Below, piece after piece: positions 37,068 through 46,480 of a stretch of 64,000 nucleotides of DNA. The notes under the pieces were generated by a model. It was not told where the DNA came from and did no database searches. It was given only the letters and a program-made list of their open reading frames with translations. Position numbers and translations under genes: made by a program. Numbering within the stretch: the first letter of the stretch is position 1; every line of letters starts with the position of its first letter. This DNA comes from Robiginitalea sp. GTDB taxonomy: Bacteria > Bacteroidota > Bacteroidia > Flavobacteriales > Flavobacteriaceae. The stretch is from assembly GCA_024642005.1 (NCBI GenBank), contig JAHECA010000012.1, positions 1-64,000 on the forward strand. Reading direction: 5' to 3'.

Positions 37068-38570
37068 ATGAAAAAAGGCCTTTTCCTTTTGCTTTTTAGC
37101 GTCTCCCTGATCCTGCACAGCCAGGAGAAAGCCCTACTGGATGCCCAGGTGCGCCATACCATAGAGGAGCTTATCGATTTCGTCTCCATCCCGAATGACG
37201 CGCTGAACCACGCCGACATAAACCGCAACCTCACCTGGCTGACCCGGAAATTCAGCGAGCGGGGTTTTAACACCACCCTGCTCCCCACCTCGGGAGAATC
37301 GCTTTTCTTCGCGGCACTTCCCATGCAAGCGGGCAAGCCAACCCTGCTTTTATACATGCACTTCGACGGGCAATCGGTAGATCCGGCCCGGTGGAGCCAG
37401 CCCGACCCTTATAAGGTAGTCATTAAGGCGTCCGACGGGGCAGGAGGCTGGCAACCGCGCAACCTGGAGGCCCTCGACAATGGCATTCAAGATGAGTGGC
37501 GGCTCTTCGGCCGTTCGACCTCAGACGACAAAGGGCCCATCGTGATGTTGCTGAACGCCATGGACCTGATCAGGAAAAATGAAGCCGAACTCCCCTACAA
37601 CCTCAAGGTGATCCTCGACGGAGAGGAAGAGAAGAGCAGCAAACCCCTGGCCGAGGCCGTTGGCACTTACAAGGAATTGCTGCAGGCCGATTACCTGCTC
37701 ATAGCCGACGGCCCCATGCACTATTCGGCAAGGCCCACCCTGGTATACGGTTGCCGGGGCATCACCACCCTGACCCTGACCACCTATGGCCCCATTCGGC
37801 CGCAACACAGTGGGCATTACGGGAATTACGCCCCCAACCCGAATTTGCAGCTGGCCCAAATTCTGGCCAGCATGAAGGATCAGGAGGGGCGGGTTACCAT
37901 TCCCGGATACTATGACGGCATTAAACTGAGCGATGCCGAGATGGCTGTCTTGCGGGCAGTGCCCGACGACGCAGCACACATCGACGGCGACCTGCAGATC
38001 GGCCGACCCGACCGGGTGGGAGCGTTTTACCAGGAAGCCCTGCAATACCCCTCCCTCAACATACGGGGCATGGCCTCAGGCTGGGTCGGGCCTCAGGCGC
38101 GCACCATTGTGCCGGCCACTGCGACAGCCGAACTCGACCTGAGGCTGGTACCTGAATCGGACGGCACACGCCTCAAGCAGCTGGTGAAAAAACACATTGA
38201 GGGCCTGGGTTACAAGATTACCGACAAGGAACCGGATGCCGAGATGCGCAGCACCGATACGCACTGGGTTACCGTTGGGGAAAGCGAGGTTACCGATGCC
38301 TTCCGCACCCCATTGGACCACCCCTTCGGCAAACACCTGGTGTCGCTGATGGGCTCTACTTTTGGGGAGCCTGTAGTACAAATCCGGATATCTGGGGGAA
38401 CAGTCCCAATCGCCCCCTTCGTGAATGCGTTGCGCATCCCGGCCTTCATCGTGCCCCTGGTAAACCCCGACAACAACCAGCACAGCCCTGACGAGAACCT
38501 GCGCATCGGGCAGATCGGCTATGGCCTGCAAACGCTGGTCGGCATCCTTACCCAACCGTATCAGCCGTAA
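37068..38570 (+). CDS. Secreted M20-family dipeptidase/carboxypeptidase
   Basis: This 500-aa protein has a signal peptide (1-18, 'MKKGLFLLLFSVSLILHS'). The M20 metal ligands are recognisable: H in 'LLLYMHFDGQSV', D in 'FGRSTSDDKGP', E/E in 'VILDGEEEKSSK', D in 'LLIADGPMHY', and H in 'NPDNNQHSPDENLRIGQ'. The lid (dimerisation) domain lies between about 240 and 370. It should cleave peptides or acyl-amino acids in the periplasm. It lies 110 bp after the trp unit with no clear promoter box and converges with ppc. Confidence 0.92.
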   Translation: MKKGLFLLLFSVSLILHSQEKALLDAQVRHTIEELIDFVSIPNDALNHADINRNLTWLTRKFSERGFNTTLLPTSGESLFFAALPMQAGKPTLLLYMHFDGQSVDPARWSQPDPYKVVIKASDGAGGWQPRNLEALDNGIQDEWRLFGRSTSDDKGPIVMLLNAMDLIRKNEAELPYNLKVILDGEEEKSSKPLAEAVGTYKELLQADYLLIADGPMHYSARPTLVYGCRGITTLTLTTYGPIRPQHSGHYGNYAPNPNLQLAQILASMKDQEGRVTIPGYYDGIKLSDAEMAVLRAVPDDAAHIDGDLQIGRPDRVGAFYQEALQYPSLNIRGMASGWVGPQARTIVPATATAELDLRLVPESDGTRLKQLVKKHIEGLGYKITDKEPDAEMRSTDTHWVTVGESEVTDAFRTPLDHPFGKHLVSLMGSTFGEPVVQIRISGGTVPIAPFVNALRIPAFIVPLVNPDNNQHSPDENLRIGQIGYGLQTLVGILTQPYQP

Positions 38571-38600
38571 TTCCGTCCTTTCAGACAACCGCGCAGCTAA

Positions 38601-41147
38601 TCAGGCTGAATTCCGGCTGGCGTTGATGTTTCCGTAAAGGGAGCGGGTTACGATTTTTTCGTACAGCTCGCGGAACTCGGAGTCTTTGCCCAGTTTTTGC
38701 AGGGCGTACTGCTGTATTACCAGCAGGGGCAGCACGATGTCTTCCCGGATCTTGATCGATTCACGGGAAACCGATTCGTCTTCCATTAGAATTTTCGTGC
38801 CCGAAACCAGGAGCAGCATTTTTTTCGACAACAGGTATTCCTGATAGAGGATATTCCAGAATGCCCCGTATTCCGGATCCTTTTTCATGTAACTGGTCAA
38901 TTCAAAATAGCTTTTCTTGAGCGACATCATGCTGTTGAGCATGAGGGCCTGGAAAAAGGGCACCTCCCGGTAGAGCCGCTTCAGGTCAGCCAGACGGCCC
39001 TGGTCTTTCAGGGTTTGAAGGGCAGTGCCGATGCCGAAATAACCGGGCACGTTCTGCTTGAGCTGGCTCCACGAGCCTACAAAGGAAATGGCGCGAAGGT
39101 CGCTGAGTTCCAGTTTTTCCTTGTTGCCGCGTTTCCCGGGCCGGCTGCCGATATTGGCTTTGTTGTAGAATTTCAGCGTACTGCGGTGTTCCAGGTAGGG
39201 CATGAACTTGTCGTGGAGCTTCAGGGCTGTGTACTTCTCATAGCTGATCTCGGAGAGGGCCTCGATAAGCTCCCGGTTGGCCTGGTTAATTTCGTTTTCC
39301 TTACCGAAGATGGTATTCGACAGGCCTGCGGTGAGCAATTGCTCCCCGTTGTGCATGAACTGCTCCACGGTTCCGTAAGTAGAGGTTATGGTCTGCCCCT
39401 GCACCGTGAGCTGGATCTCGTGGTTGGCGATGGTCTTGGTCTGGGCAGCGTAGAACCTGTGGGTCTTGCCCCCGCCCCGGGCAGGCGGGCCTCCCCGGCC
39501 GTCGAAGAAGATCGCCTTGATTTTGTTTCGGCGGCATACCCTAGAGAGGTTTTCCTTGGTCTTGAAAATAGACCAGTTGGCCTTCAGGTAGCCTCCGTCT
39601 TTGGTGCCGTCGGAGAAACCAAGCATCATGGTTTGCACGTCGCCCCGAAACTGCAGGTGGGCGCGGTACTGGGGGATATCGAAGAGGGCCTGCATGATGG
39701 CTTCAGACTCGTCCATGCCCTTCATGGTCTCGAAGAGCGGGATGATATCGAAGGTGATGGCCTTCTCATTCCACCCGCACCAGCGAAACAGGCCGAATAC
39801 AAAAAGTACGGAAAAGATGTCTTCCGAGTTGCTGATGATGTAGCGGTTGCAGCCATCTTCCCCGTTGCGGGCCTGTATCTCGCCCAGCTGGGCAATATTC
39901 ACCAGGGTGTCAGAAACGATCGGATCGTTGTAATCCTTCGGGTTCACAGCGGGCTTTTCCTTCAAAAGCAACCGGGTGAGGGCCTTGGGGCTCAGCTCGG
40001 AGAGCGATTCCCTGATGAAACCGTTTTGTTTTAGCACCGCCTCTACCGTGCGCACATGGCCGCTGTGGTCCTGGCGAATGTCGAGGGTGGCAAAATGCGT
40101 TTTGAACAGCCGCACCTTGTCCATGAAAAAGTCAAGCTCTTTCAGGTACAGCCCGTAATACTCCTGCAGGAGAACTCCCCGCACCTGTTGGAGGGGCCCC
40201 ATGATTTCGTCATAGCTCAGGGTTTTATGGTGGTCGAACATAACCACGTAAACCTTGCCGATCAGATCCTGAAGGGTTTCCTGCACCCCGCGGAAGGAGA
40301 TTTTCCGGGCCAGCTGCTTCAGGTCGTTGTAATAGCACTTCATCAGAGTGGTGCGCAGCTCGTCGGCAACATCGCGGGTAATGTCGGCCGTCACAAAGGG
40401 GTTGCCATCCCGGTCGCCCCCCGGCCAGAAGCCGAGCTTGATGATGTCGGGGTTGTTGTAGGCGTCGTTGCCGATGCTGTTTTTAATATAGGCATACAGG
40501 TCGCCCACAGCCTGGTAATACACATGGCGAAGCGTATAGATAATATTCTTCGCCTCATCGAGGGGGGTGGGCTTGCGGCGGTTGATCAGGGAGGTAAGCC
40601 CGAGCTGCTGCAGGGTTGTATCGATATCGTCTACCCGGTTTTCCAGGATCAGGGCGCGCAGTTCGGCAATGATGTCGAGCACGGCCGGGGTATAAAACTG
40701 GGTGGGGTGTGCCGTGAGTACGATTCGCGCACTAAAGCTCTCCAGCTTCCTGGAGACCTTTTCCCAGCGTTTGTTCTTCTTGGCCAGCTGAAAATAATCG
40801 CGGATCGACAGCGAATCGGTATGCACGTGCAACTTGGGGAAGGCGGCGTCTTCCACGCTGTCGTAGAGCACCACCTGCCGCTCCACGTACTGGATAATGC
40901 GGAACATCAAATCGATGCGCTCGCGCTCCGAGCCGCTGTGGGTGTAGCTCTCGAAAAAGGCATCGAGTATCTCCGTGGGGTTTTTGCCCGATTTCAGGCC
41001 GGCATCGCACTGTCGGAAGAGCAGCGGGATGTAGATGCCCACATTTTCCCCTTCGGTATAGGGCAGGTTCAGGAACAGGCTGTTGTAGATATTAAACTTG
41101 TTCCGAACTGTTTTCTTGAATTCCTTGAGTCTTTCAACCTGGCTCAT
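38601..41147 (-). CDS. ppc: Phosphoenolpyruvate carboxylase
   Basis: This 848-aa enzyme adds bicarbonate to PEP to give oxaloacetate, replenishing the TCA cycle. The catalytic histidine segment is 'VLTAHPTQFYTPAVLDI'. 'GFWPGGDRDGNPFV', 'MLGFSDGTKDGGYLKANW' and 'FFDGRGGPPARGGG' (the mobile GRGG loop) are intact. The C-terminus ends '...NINASRNSA' rather than the QNTG of E. coli, as in other Bacteroidetes. A TACCTTCG box about 30 bases before the ATG is a weak promoter candidate. Monocistronic. Confidence 0.96.
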   Translation of the reverse strand: MSQVERLKEFKKTVRNKFNIYNSLFLNLPYTEGENVGIYIPLLFRQCDAGLKSGKNPTEILDAFFESYTHSGSERERIDLMFRIIQYVERQVVLYDSVEDAAFPKLHVHTDSLSIRDYFQLAKKNKRWEKVSRKLESFSARIVLTAHPTQFYTPAVLDIIAELRALILENRVDDIDTTLQQLGLTSLINRRKPTPLDEAKNIIYTLRHVYYQAVGDLYAYIKNSIGNDAYNNPDIIKLGFWPGGDRDGNPFVTADITRDVADELRTTLMKCYYNDLKQLARKISFRGVQETLQDLIGKVYVVMFDHHKTLSYDEIMGPLQQVRGVLLQEYYGLYLKELDFFMDKVRLFKTHFATLDIRQDHSGHVRTVEAVLKQNGFIRESLSELSPKALTRLLLKEKPAVNPKDYNDPIVSDTLVNIAQLGEIQARNGEDGCNRYIISNSEDIFSVLFVFGLFRWCGWNEKAITFDIIPLFETMKGMDESEAIMQALFDIPQYRAHLQFRGDVQTMMLGFSDGTKDGGYLKANWSIFKTKENLSRVCRRNKIKAIFFDGRGGPPARGGGKTHRFYAAQTKTIANHEIQLTVQGQTITSTYGTVEQFMHNGEQLLTAGLSNTIFGKENEINQANRELIEALSEISYEKYTALKLHDKFMPYLEHRSTLKFYNKANIGSRPGKRGNKEKLELSDLRAISFVGSWSQLKQNVPGYFGIGTALQTLKDQGRLADLKRLYREVPFFQALMLNSMMSLKKSYFELTSYMKKDPEYGAFWNILYQEYLLSKKMLLLVSGTKILMEDESVSRESIKIREDIVLPLLVIQQYALQKLGKDSEFRELYEKIVTRSLYGNINASRNSA

Positions 41148-41292
41148 ACTTTGCTTTTCGAAATTAGCGCTACGAAGGTACGGGAAAATGCCCCGAAAAC
41201 ATTAGCTAAACTGCGGCTTTTAGGGCGAAGCGGAAAGCCCAACACACCCACATCACAAAATTGGCCGGGACGGTCATAAATCCAACAATTCC

Positions 41293-41961
41293 TCAGAAAT
41301 GGGCCCGGTACTGATCTGCCCTAAAATCCATTACCGTGTAATTCGGGTCATTGGCCTTTCGTGCCTTGTATTCGGGGAGAGAGCCAATTGCGCGATTTGC
41401 CGAGCCTGAAGGGGCGGTCAGGGAAACCGTCCGGAGCTCCCGGGGGCCTCCCGGGGGATTTGGGAGGGCAAACCGGTGGATGCGCGGCACCTCATCGGTG
41501 ACCGGTTCAAGGCGTATCCCATTTTCGCGCAGGAGCCGGCGGAACAGGTATTCCGGCCCGTTCTGGCTATTGCCCCCGGTAAGCAACAGGGTGTGCACCC
41601 GGGGATAATCGCGCAGCACTCCAATAAGGTCGCGCAGTTCGATGTCGCGCATGCCCAGGTCGGAGGCGTCGAGGCGCTGGCGGTTAGCCCGTTCCACAAT
41701 ATCGCAGATACCGATCTGCCTGGCCTTCAGGAAGTCAAGGCGCTGGCGCACCGCCTCTTCAGAATTTTCATAGATCAGGCCCAGGTCAAAAATCCGGTCG
41801 AGGATGGGCCAGAGCTGACCGTCCCGGCTCCCGTAACTGAAATGGACGTCTCCGGGCCTGAGCAACCCCTGTGTAAAACGAGGCGGGGGCAGCGTGCCCA
41901 CGATCAGGCGCGTGGCCTCGGGAAACAAAATAGGGGCATGTGGGTGCTGGTGCAAAAACAT
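41293..41961 (-). CDS. Uracil-DNA-glycosylase-fold protein
   Basis: This 222-aa protein carries motifs of a UDG-superfamily branch: 'LIVGTLPPPRF' near residue 20, where UDGs have their GxxPG-like water-activating loop, then 'FSYGSRDGQLWPILDRIFDL', 'IGICDIV' and 'LLLTGGNSQ'. The C-terminus reads 'VSLTAPSGSANRAI', matching the second catalytic loop ('SPSxxN'). A base-excision repair role is likely but the substrate base is unknown. The gene stands alone, 145 bp from ppc. Confidence 0.75.
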   Translation of the reverse strand: MFLHQHPHAPILFPEATRLIVGTLPPPRFTQGLLRPGDVHFSYGSRDGQLWPILDRIFDLGLIYENSEEAVRQRLDFLKARQIGICDIVERANRQRLDASDLGMRDIELRDLIGVLRDYPRVHTLLLTGGNSQNGPEYLFRRLLRENGIRLEPVTDEVPRIHRFALPNPPGGPRELRTVSLTAPSGSANRAIGSLPEYKARKANDPNYTVMDFRADQYRAHF

Positions 41962-42174
41962 GAGTAGGCAAAGGTAGTCGATCGGGAGGTAAGAGGCACT
42001 GGCTTAGCGGTGCTGATGATAAGTGACGCGAAACCGGTTAAGGGCTTTCGGGTAAAAGCGCTGTTGAGCTGAAAGGGGACCTCCCCCCAAAGCCAAGTTA
42101 CGCCTGTCCCCTGCAAGCCCCTAACAGATTAATTCCCTGCATTTTCGTAACTTACTGGAACCAATACAACAGAG

Positions 42175-42303
42175 ATGGGAAAAGGGGATATTAAAACAAG
42201 GCGGGGCAAAATTGCGAACAAGTCGTACGGTGCCCGAAGGCCCCGGCAAATCAGACAGAAGACCTCCGTCGAAAAAAAAATAGCCATCAAAGGCAAGTCT
42301 TAG
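42175..42303 (+). CDS. 30S ribosomal protein THX
   Basis: This 42-codon gene encodes a very basic peptide beginning 'MGKGDIKTRRGKI' and continuing 'SYGARRPRQIR'. It matches the Thx peptide that sits in the 30S head in Thermus and is widespread in Bacteroidetes. AGAG lies just before the ATG. Its stop overlaps the stop of the convergent yaaA gene by 3-4 bp. The tail '...EKKIAIKGKS' is longer than in Thermus. Confidence 0.88.
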   Translation: MGKGDIKTRRGKIANKSYGARRPRQIRQKTSVEKKIAIKGKS

Positions 42304-43061
42304 CGCACAAAAACCGGCTGGTCTTCCCGCTGGGTATGACCCGGGCTAAACCGATAGCCCCCGACATCAAAGCCGAGCAGGTCTTCCCGCGTTTTGGCAT
42401 CCGTTTCCAGGATATAGCGTACCATGGCGCCCCGCGCCTTTTTGGCGAAAAAGCTGATTACCCGCAACTGGTCCTTGCTCCAGTCTTTGAAGACGGGGGT
42501 TACTACTTGTGCCTTGAGCCGTTTGGCGTCGAGGGCCCCGAAATACTCCGCGCTGGCTAGGTTAACCAGCAATTCCCCTTCGCCCATCTCGGCATTCAGG
42601 TGGTTGGTAAGGGGCTTTTTCCAGAATTCATACAAGTTTTTTCGGGTACCCACCTTCAGGGCAGTGCCCATTTCCAAACGGTACGGCTGAATGAGGTCTA
42701 AGGGTTTGAGCATGCCGTACAGGCCAGACAAAATCCGCAAGGTCTCCTGCATGCGGTCAATTTGGGCCGGGGTAAGGCTATAGGCATCGAGCCCCTGGTA
42801 CACATCCCCGCTAAATGCAAAAACGGCGGGCCGGGCATTGTCGGGGGTAAAGGGCAGGGAAAAGGCCTGGTTGCGGTCCCAGTTAAGCTGGGCCAGGTCT
42901 TCTGAAATGTCCATCAGGCGCCTCAGGGAAGCCGGTTTTTTGGATGCCAGTACCTTGTGAATCCGGGAGGCCTCGTTGGCAAAGGCAAACTCAGAATGGC
43001 GGCTTGTGGGCAGGGGGCTTTCAAAATCCAGCGTTTTGGCCGGGGAGATCACGATCTTCAT
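42300..43061 (-). CDS. yaaA: Peroxide stress protein YaaA (DUF328)
   Basis: This 253-aa protein begins 'MKIVISPAKTLDFE', the hallmark of the family. 'DISEDLAQLNWDRNQAF', 'AVFAFSGDVYQGLDA', 'ILSGLYGMLKPLDLIQPYRLEMG' and 'VISFFAKKARGAMVRYI' also match. In E. coli YaaA lowers intracellular iron damage during H2O2 stress and binds DNA. Here it stands alone and converges with the THX gene. Confidence 0.94.
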   Translation of the reverse strand: MKIVISPAKTLDFESPLPTSRHSEFAFANEASRIHKVLASKKPASLRRLMDISEDLAQLNWDRNQAFSLPFTPDNARPAVFAFSGDVYQGLDAYSLTPAQIDRMQETLRILSGLYGMLKPLDLIQPYRLEMGTALKVGTRKNLYEFWKKPLTNHLNAEMGEGELLVNLASAEYFGALDAKRLKAQVVTPVFKDWSKDQLRVISFFAKKARGAMVRYILETDAKTREDLLGFDVGGYRFSPGHTQREDQPVFVR

Positions 43062-43151
43062 GGCAGATCCAATTTTTGGCTAAAATACAATCCCTGCCGG
43101 TTTTCTCACACCTCCTGCCAGCGGAGTTCTTTATAGGCCTATTGACATGGC

Positions 43152-44186
43152 TTATAAATCGTCGCGATGGCTGGCGTAGGCACGCCATTTTTCGATGCAG
43201 GCCTGCATGTCGTCGGGGATGGGTGCCTCAAAGTGCAGATGCTGGCCCGATACCGGGTGGCGAAAACCCAGGGTACGGGCGTGCAGTGCCTGGCGGGGCA
43301 ACAATTGAAAGGCATTTTCCACGAATTGCTTGTACTTGGTAAAGGTGGTCCCTTTTAAAATACGGTCGCCCCCATAGCGGGCGTCGTTGAAAAGGGGGTG
43401 CCCAATATACTTCATATGGGCACGAATCTGGTGGGTACGGCCGGTTTCGAGGCGGCACGAGACCAGGGTCACGTACCCGAGGCGTTCCAGCACCTTGTAA
43501 TGCGTTACGGCCTCTTTGCCCTGGTCCCCTTCGGGGAATACCTGCATCTGCAGACGGTTCTTGGGGTTACGGCCGATATGCCCTTCTATGGTGCCGGCTT
43601 CATCGGCCAGGGCGCCCCAGACCAGTGCCAAATATTCGCGCTCGCTGGATTTGTCGAAAAACTGCTGGGCCAGGTGGGTCATGGCCCCTTCGGTTTTGGC
43701 GATCACGAGCAGGCCTGAAGTGTCCTTGTCGATGCGGTGCACCAGGCCGGGACGGTTATTTGAATTCACCGGCAGGTTGCTGAAGTGGTACGCCAGGGCG
43801 TTTACCAGGGTGCCCGAATAGTTGCCGTGGCCCGGGTGCACTACCATGCCGGCCGGTTTATTCACCACAAGCAGTGACTCGTCTTCGTACACGATGTCGA
43901 GGGGGATGTTTTCGGGATTGAGGAGGTATTCATAGGGCGGGTGTTCAAAAAGAACGCGCACCGTGTCTCCCGGCTTTACCCGGTAATTCTGTTTTACCTG
44001 CTGGTTGTTTACGCGGATGTTGCCCGCCTTGGCGGCCTGCTGTATCTTGTTGCGCGTGGCGTTGCGCACCAGGTTCATCAGGAACTTATCGACCCTGAGG
44101 GGCTCCTGCCCGGCTGCGGCCAAAAAGCTGTAGTGCTCATAGAGCTCGTCTTCTTCCTGTTCTTCCAGGTTGTGCTTTTCCTGCAT
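43152..44186 (-). CDS. rluD: RluD-type ribosomal large-subunit pseudouridine synthase
   Basis: This 344-aa protein has an N-terminal S4 RNA-binding domain ('RVDKFLMNLVRNATRNKIQQAAKAGNIRVNNQ'). The RluA-family catalytic domain follows, with the aspartate in 'HRIDKDTSGLLVIAKT' and 'ETGRTHQIRAHMKYIGHPLFNDARYGG'. RluD modifies helix 69 of 23S rRNA; assignment to RluD rather than other RluA members rests on the S4 domain and length. The gene starts 2 bp after the PASTA protein gene. Confidence 0.9.
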   Translation of the reverse strand: MQEKHNLEEQEEDELYEHYSFLAAAGQEPLRVDKFLMNLVRNATRNKIQQAAKAGNIRVNNQQVKQNYRVKPGDTVRVLFEHPPYEYLLNPENIPLDIVYEDESLLVVNKPAGMVVHPGHGNYSGTLVNALAYHFSNLPVNSNNRPGLVHRIDKDTSGLLVIAKTEGAMTHLAQQFFDKSSEREYLALVWGALADEAGTIEGHIGRNPKNRLQMQVFPEGDQGKEAVTHYKVLERLGYVTLVSCRLETGRTHQIRAHMKYIGHPLFNDARYGGDRILKGTTFTKYKQFVENAFQLLPRQALHARTLGFRHPVSGQHLHFEAPIPDDMQACIEKWRAYASHRDDL

Positions 44187-44188
44187 GG

Positions 44189-44776
44189 TTATTCCGAATC
44201 GGCTTGAATCCGGGCCTGCTCAGGTATGGTGCCGTTGCCGCAGATGAGTTCGATCTTTGAGGTTTTGGGCAGTTTGTCGCCCGGGTTGATGTATTTGCCC
44301 TGGAACCTGATCCGGTATACCATGTCTTTGCCCAGCTCGTCAATATAGGTTACCCGTTCCACCTCGAGGCCCACGGCCCGGAGCATGGATGCCGCGTTGC
44401 GCTGGGTTACCTGGATGATGTCGGGTACAGTTACCTTCTTGTAGCCGGAAGGGTTTACCGTTACGTAGATCTTGCGGTTCACCTTCACCTGGCTGCCTGC
44501 CAGGGGGTCCTGTTCGCGGATCGAAAAACGCGGAAATTCGGGATCGTAGTTGGCGGAATCTACCACTTCATACCGGAGCCCGGCGTCTTCAAGGGTCTGG
44601 CGCATATCGGACACCGACATGCGGGCCAGGTCGGGTACCTGCACGAACTCGCCATGGTGGGTGCTGCTCTTGAGCCACTGCATGACCAGGAAAGCGAGGA
44701 TAACCAGAACGGCTGCCGCCAACCCCAGGTTTATCAGGAAAGTCCTGGATTTCAGAAAGAGGATGAAGTTTCGCAT
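44189..44776 (-). CDS. Membrane-anchored PASTA-domain protein
   Basis: This 195-aa protein has one membrane helix at about 13-33, then PASTA repeats outside the cytoplasm: 'VQVPDLARMSVSDMRQTLEDAGL', 'VTVPDIIQVTQRNAASMLRAVGLEV', and a third partial unit at the end. Unlike Gram-positive PASTA proteins it carries no kinase or transpeptidase domain. It is next to ddl (divergent) and rluD (same operon), an arrangement common in flavobacteria. A link to peptidoglycan precursors is inferred from PASTA and ddl. Confidence 0.88.
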   Translation of the reverse strand: MRNFILFLKSRTFLINLGLAAAVLVILAFLVMQWLKSSTHHGEFVQVPDLARMSVSDMRQTLEDAGLRYEVVDSANYDPEFPRFSIREQDPLAGSQVKVNRKIYVTVNPSGYKKVTVPDIIQVTQRNAASMLRAVGLEVERVTYIDELGKDMVYRIRFQGKYINPGDKLPKTSKIELICGNGTIPEQARIQADSE

Positions 44777-44795
44777 ACCGGGGGGTTTCGTCGGG

Positions 44796-44803
44796 CAAAT
44801 ATA
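44796..44803 (-). promoter_or_regulatory. -7 box for the PASTA-rluD operon
   Basis: TATATTTG on the minus strand (44803-44796) is 19 bases before the PASTA gene ATG. No -33 TTTG is seen. On the opposite strand a TACCTTGG sequence, about 40 bp before ddl, may be a weak divergent box. Confidence 0.55.
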
Positions 44804-44868
44804 GGAAACCCGCTTGTTTTTTGTTTACCTTGGCTCTGGCTTAACCCCCTTTTAACGCGAAACACCCT

Positions 44869-45864
44869 ATGGGCGCACCCAAGAAAATCGCCATCATCAT
44901 GGGCGGCTATTCGAGTGAATACGAAATCTCGGTAAAGAGCGGGCAGGTAGTTTACAAATGGCTCGATCGGTCGCTGTACGAGCCCTACCGCATCCTGATA
45001 CGCAAAGACCGCTGGGTGCTGCTGGCCGACGACGGGGCCGAGCTGCCTGTGAACCGGCACGACTTCAGCGTTAGCCTTGGCGAGAACACCCTTAGCTTCG
45101 ACTGCGTTTTCAACGCCATCCACGGCAGCCCCGGTGAAGACGGTCTTTTACAGGCCTATTTCCGGCTCCTGGAGCTGCCCCAGACCGCCTGCGACTACTA
45201 CCAGGCGGCCCTCACCTTCAATAAACGCGACCTGCTGAGTGTGCTGCAGGCCTATGGCATCCCCTCGGCCATTTCGTACCGCCTCGACAAGGGCCAGCCC
45301 GTAGATGCGGATGCCATCCTGGGCCGGGTGGGCCTCCCCTGTTTTGTGAAGGCGAACCGGGCCGGCAGCAGTTTCGGGGTAAGCCTGGTAAAGGAAGCCC
45401 AGGGCATGCAGGCAGCCATTGCCTTGGCTTTCAGGGAAGATGACGAAATTCTGATCGAATCGGCCCTGAAGGGCACCGAGGTGTCGGTGGGGGTCATCCG
45501 CTACAAGGGAAAAGCGACGGTACTGCCCATTACCGAAATCGTGCCCGATAACGAGTTCTTCGATTACGAAGCCAAATACCTGGGCAAATCCAAGGAAATT
45601 ACCCCCGCCCGAATACCGGAGGAAACTGCGCAAAAAGTAAGGGAAATGGCGGCCCGCATCTATGAAGTACTGAAGCTGAAAGGCTACAGCCGCAGTGAGT
45701 TTATTTTAGTGGCCGGCCATCCCCACCTGCTCGAAGTCAATACCACCCCGGGGCTTACCGAGGCCAGCATCCTCCCGCAACAGGCCGCTGCAGCGGGGAT
45801 TTCCCTGCCCGAGCTCTTTGGCAGCGCCATCGAGGAGGCATTGGCCAAAAATAGCTACCTTTAA
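44869..45864 (+). CDS. ddl: D-alanine--D-alanine ligase
   Basis: This 331-aa ATP-grasp enzyme makes D-Ala-D-Ala for peptidoglycan. It has the N-terminal 'IIMGGYSSEYEISVKSG', 'AIHGSPGEDGLLQAYF', the ATP-grasp core 'FVKANRAGSSFGVSLV', and the Mg2+/product region 'LLEVNTTPGLTEASILPQQAAAAGIS'. It is divergent from the PASTA gene and 24 bp upstream of coaD. Confidence 0.96.
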   Translation: MGAPKKIAIIMGGYSSEYEISVKSGQVVYKWLDRSLYEPYRILIRKDRWVLLADDGAELPVNRHDFSVSLGENTLSFDCVFNAIHGSPGEDGLLQAYFRLLELPQTACDYYQAALTFNKRDLLSVLQAYGIPSAISYRLDKGQPVDADAILGRVGLPCFVKANRAGSSFGVSLVKEAQGMQAAIALAFREDDEILIESALKGTEVSVGVIRYKGKATVLPITEIVPDNEFFDYEAKYLGKSKEITPARIPEETAQKVREMAARIYEVLKLKGYSRSEFILVAGHPHLLEVNTTPGLTEASILPQQAAAAGISLPELFGSAIEEALAKNSYL

Positions 45865-45888
45865 TCTGCTAACCACAACAGGCCAGCG

Positions 45889-46341
45889 ATGAAACGCGCC
45901 ATATTTCCAGGTTCATTCGACCCGATAACCCTCGGGCATTACGACATCATCCAACGGGGTATCGGCCTGTTCGACGAACTCATCATCGCCATAGGCGAGA
46001 ATGCCGACAAGAGCTACATGTTCTCCCTCGAAGACCGCATGCGTTTCATCAGGGAAGCCTTTGCCGAAGAGCCCCGTATCAAGGTAGCATCGTACCAGGG
46101 CCTCACGATCGATTTCTGCAAAGAGGTCGGGGCAGGCTTTATTTTACGCGGCCTGCGCAACCCGGGCGATTTTGAATTCGAGAAAGCCATTGCCCATACC
46201 AACCGGAAATTATCCGAGATCGAAACCGTGTTCCTGCTCACCGGATCGGGCAAATCGTATATCAGTTCCTCTATTGTACGCGACGTTATCCGGCACGGGG
46301 GCGATTACACGCTGCTGGTTCCCGACACGGTGCGGTTCTGA
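45889..46341 (+). CDS. coaD: Phosphopantetheine adenylyltransferase
   Basis: This 150-aa nucleotidyltransferase carries out the fourth step of CoA synthesis. It begins 'MKRAIFPGSFDPITLGHYDII', with the T/HxGH-type TLGH motif. The second motif 'YISSSIVRDVIRHGG' (the ISSSxIR equivalent) is intact. It follows ddl by 24 bp and is probably co-transcribed. Confidence 0.97.
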   Translation: MKRAIFPGSFDPITLGHYDIIQRGIGLFDELIIAIGENADKSYMFSLEDRMRFIREAFAEEPRIKVASYQGLTIDFCKEVGAGFILRGLRNPGDFEFEKAIAHTNRKLSEIETVFLLTGSGKSYISSSIVRDVIRHGGDYTLLVPDTVRF

Positions 46342-46480
46342 ATGTCCGCGCCCTCAATTTAACTTCCTTTTTTCGCAATCTTTTTTTATTTCGTGGTGAT
46401 TAATCCTTCGAAACGGGGAACTCACAACGCCAAAACGGCTGTTCACAACATTGCCTGCCTTGATTCACATTTTTCCTGTT

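Noticed and set aside
41177-41184. TACCTTCG as the ppc promoter box
   Set aside because: One mismatch and no -33 element; not strong enough to list as a feature, though the position is plausible.
40056-41279. Plus-strand frame of 407 codons opposite ppc
   Set aside because: Antisense shadow of ppc, with no promoter or family signature.
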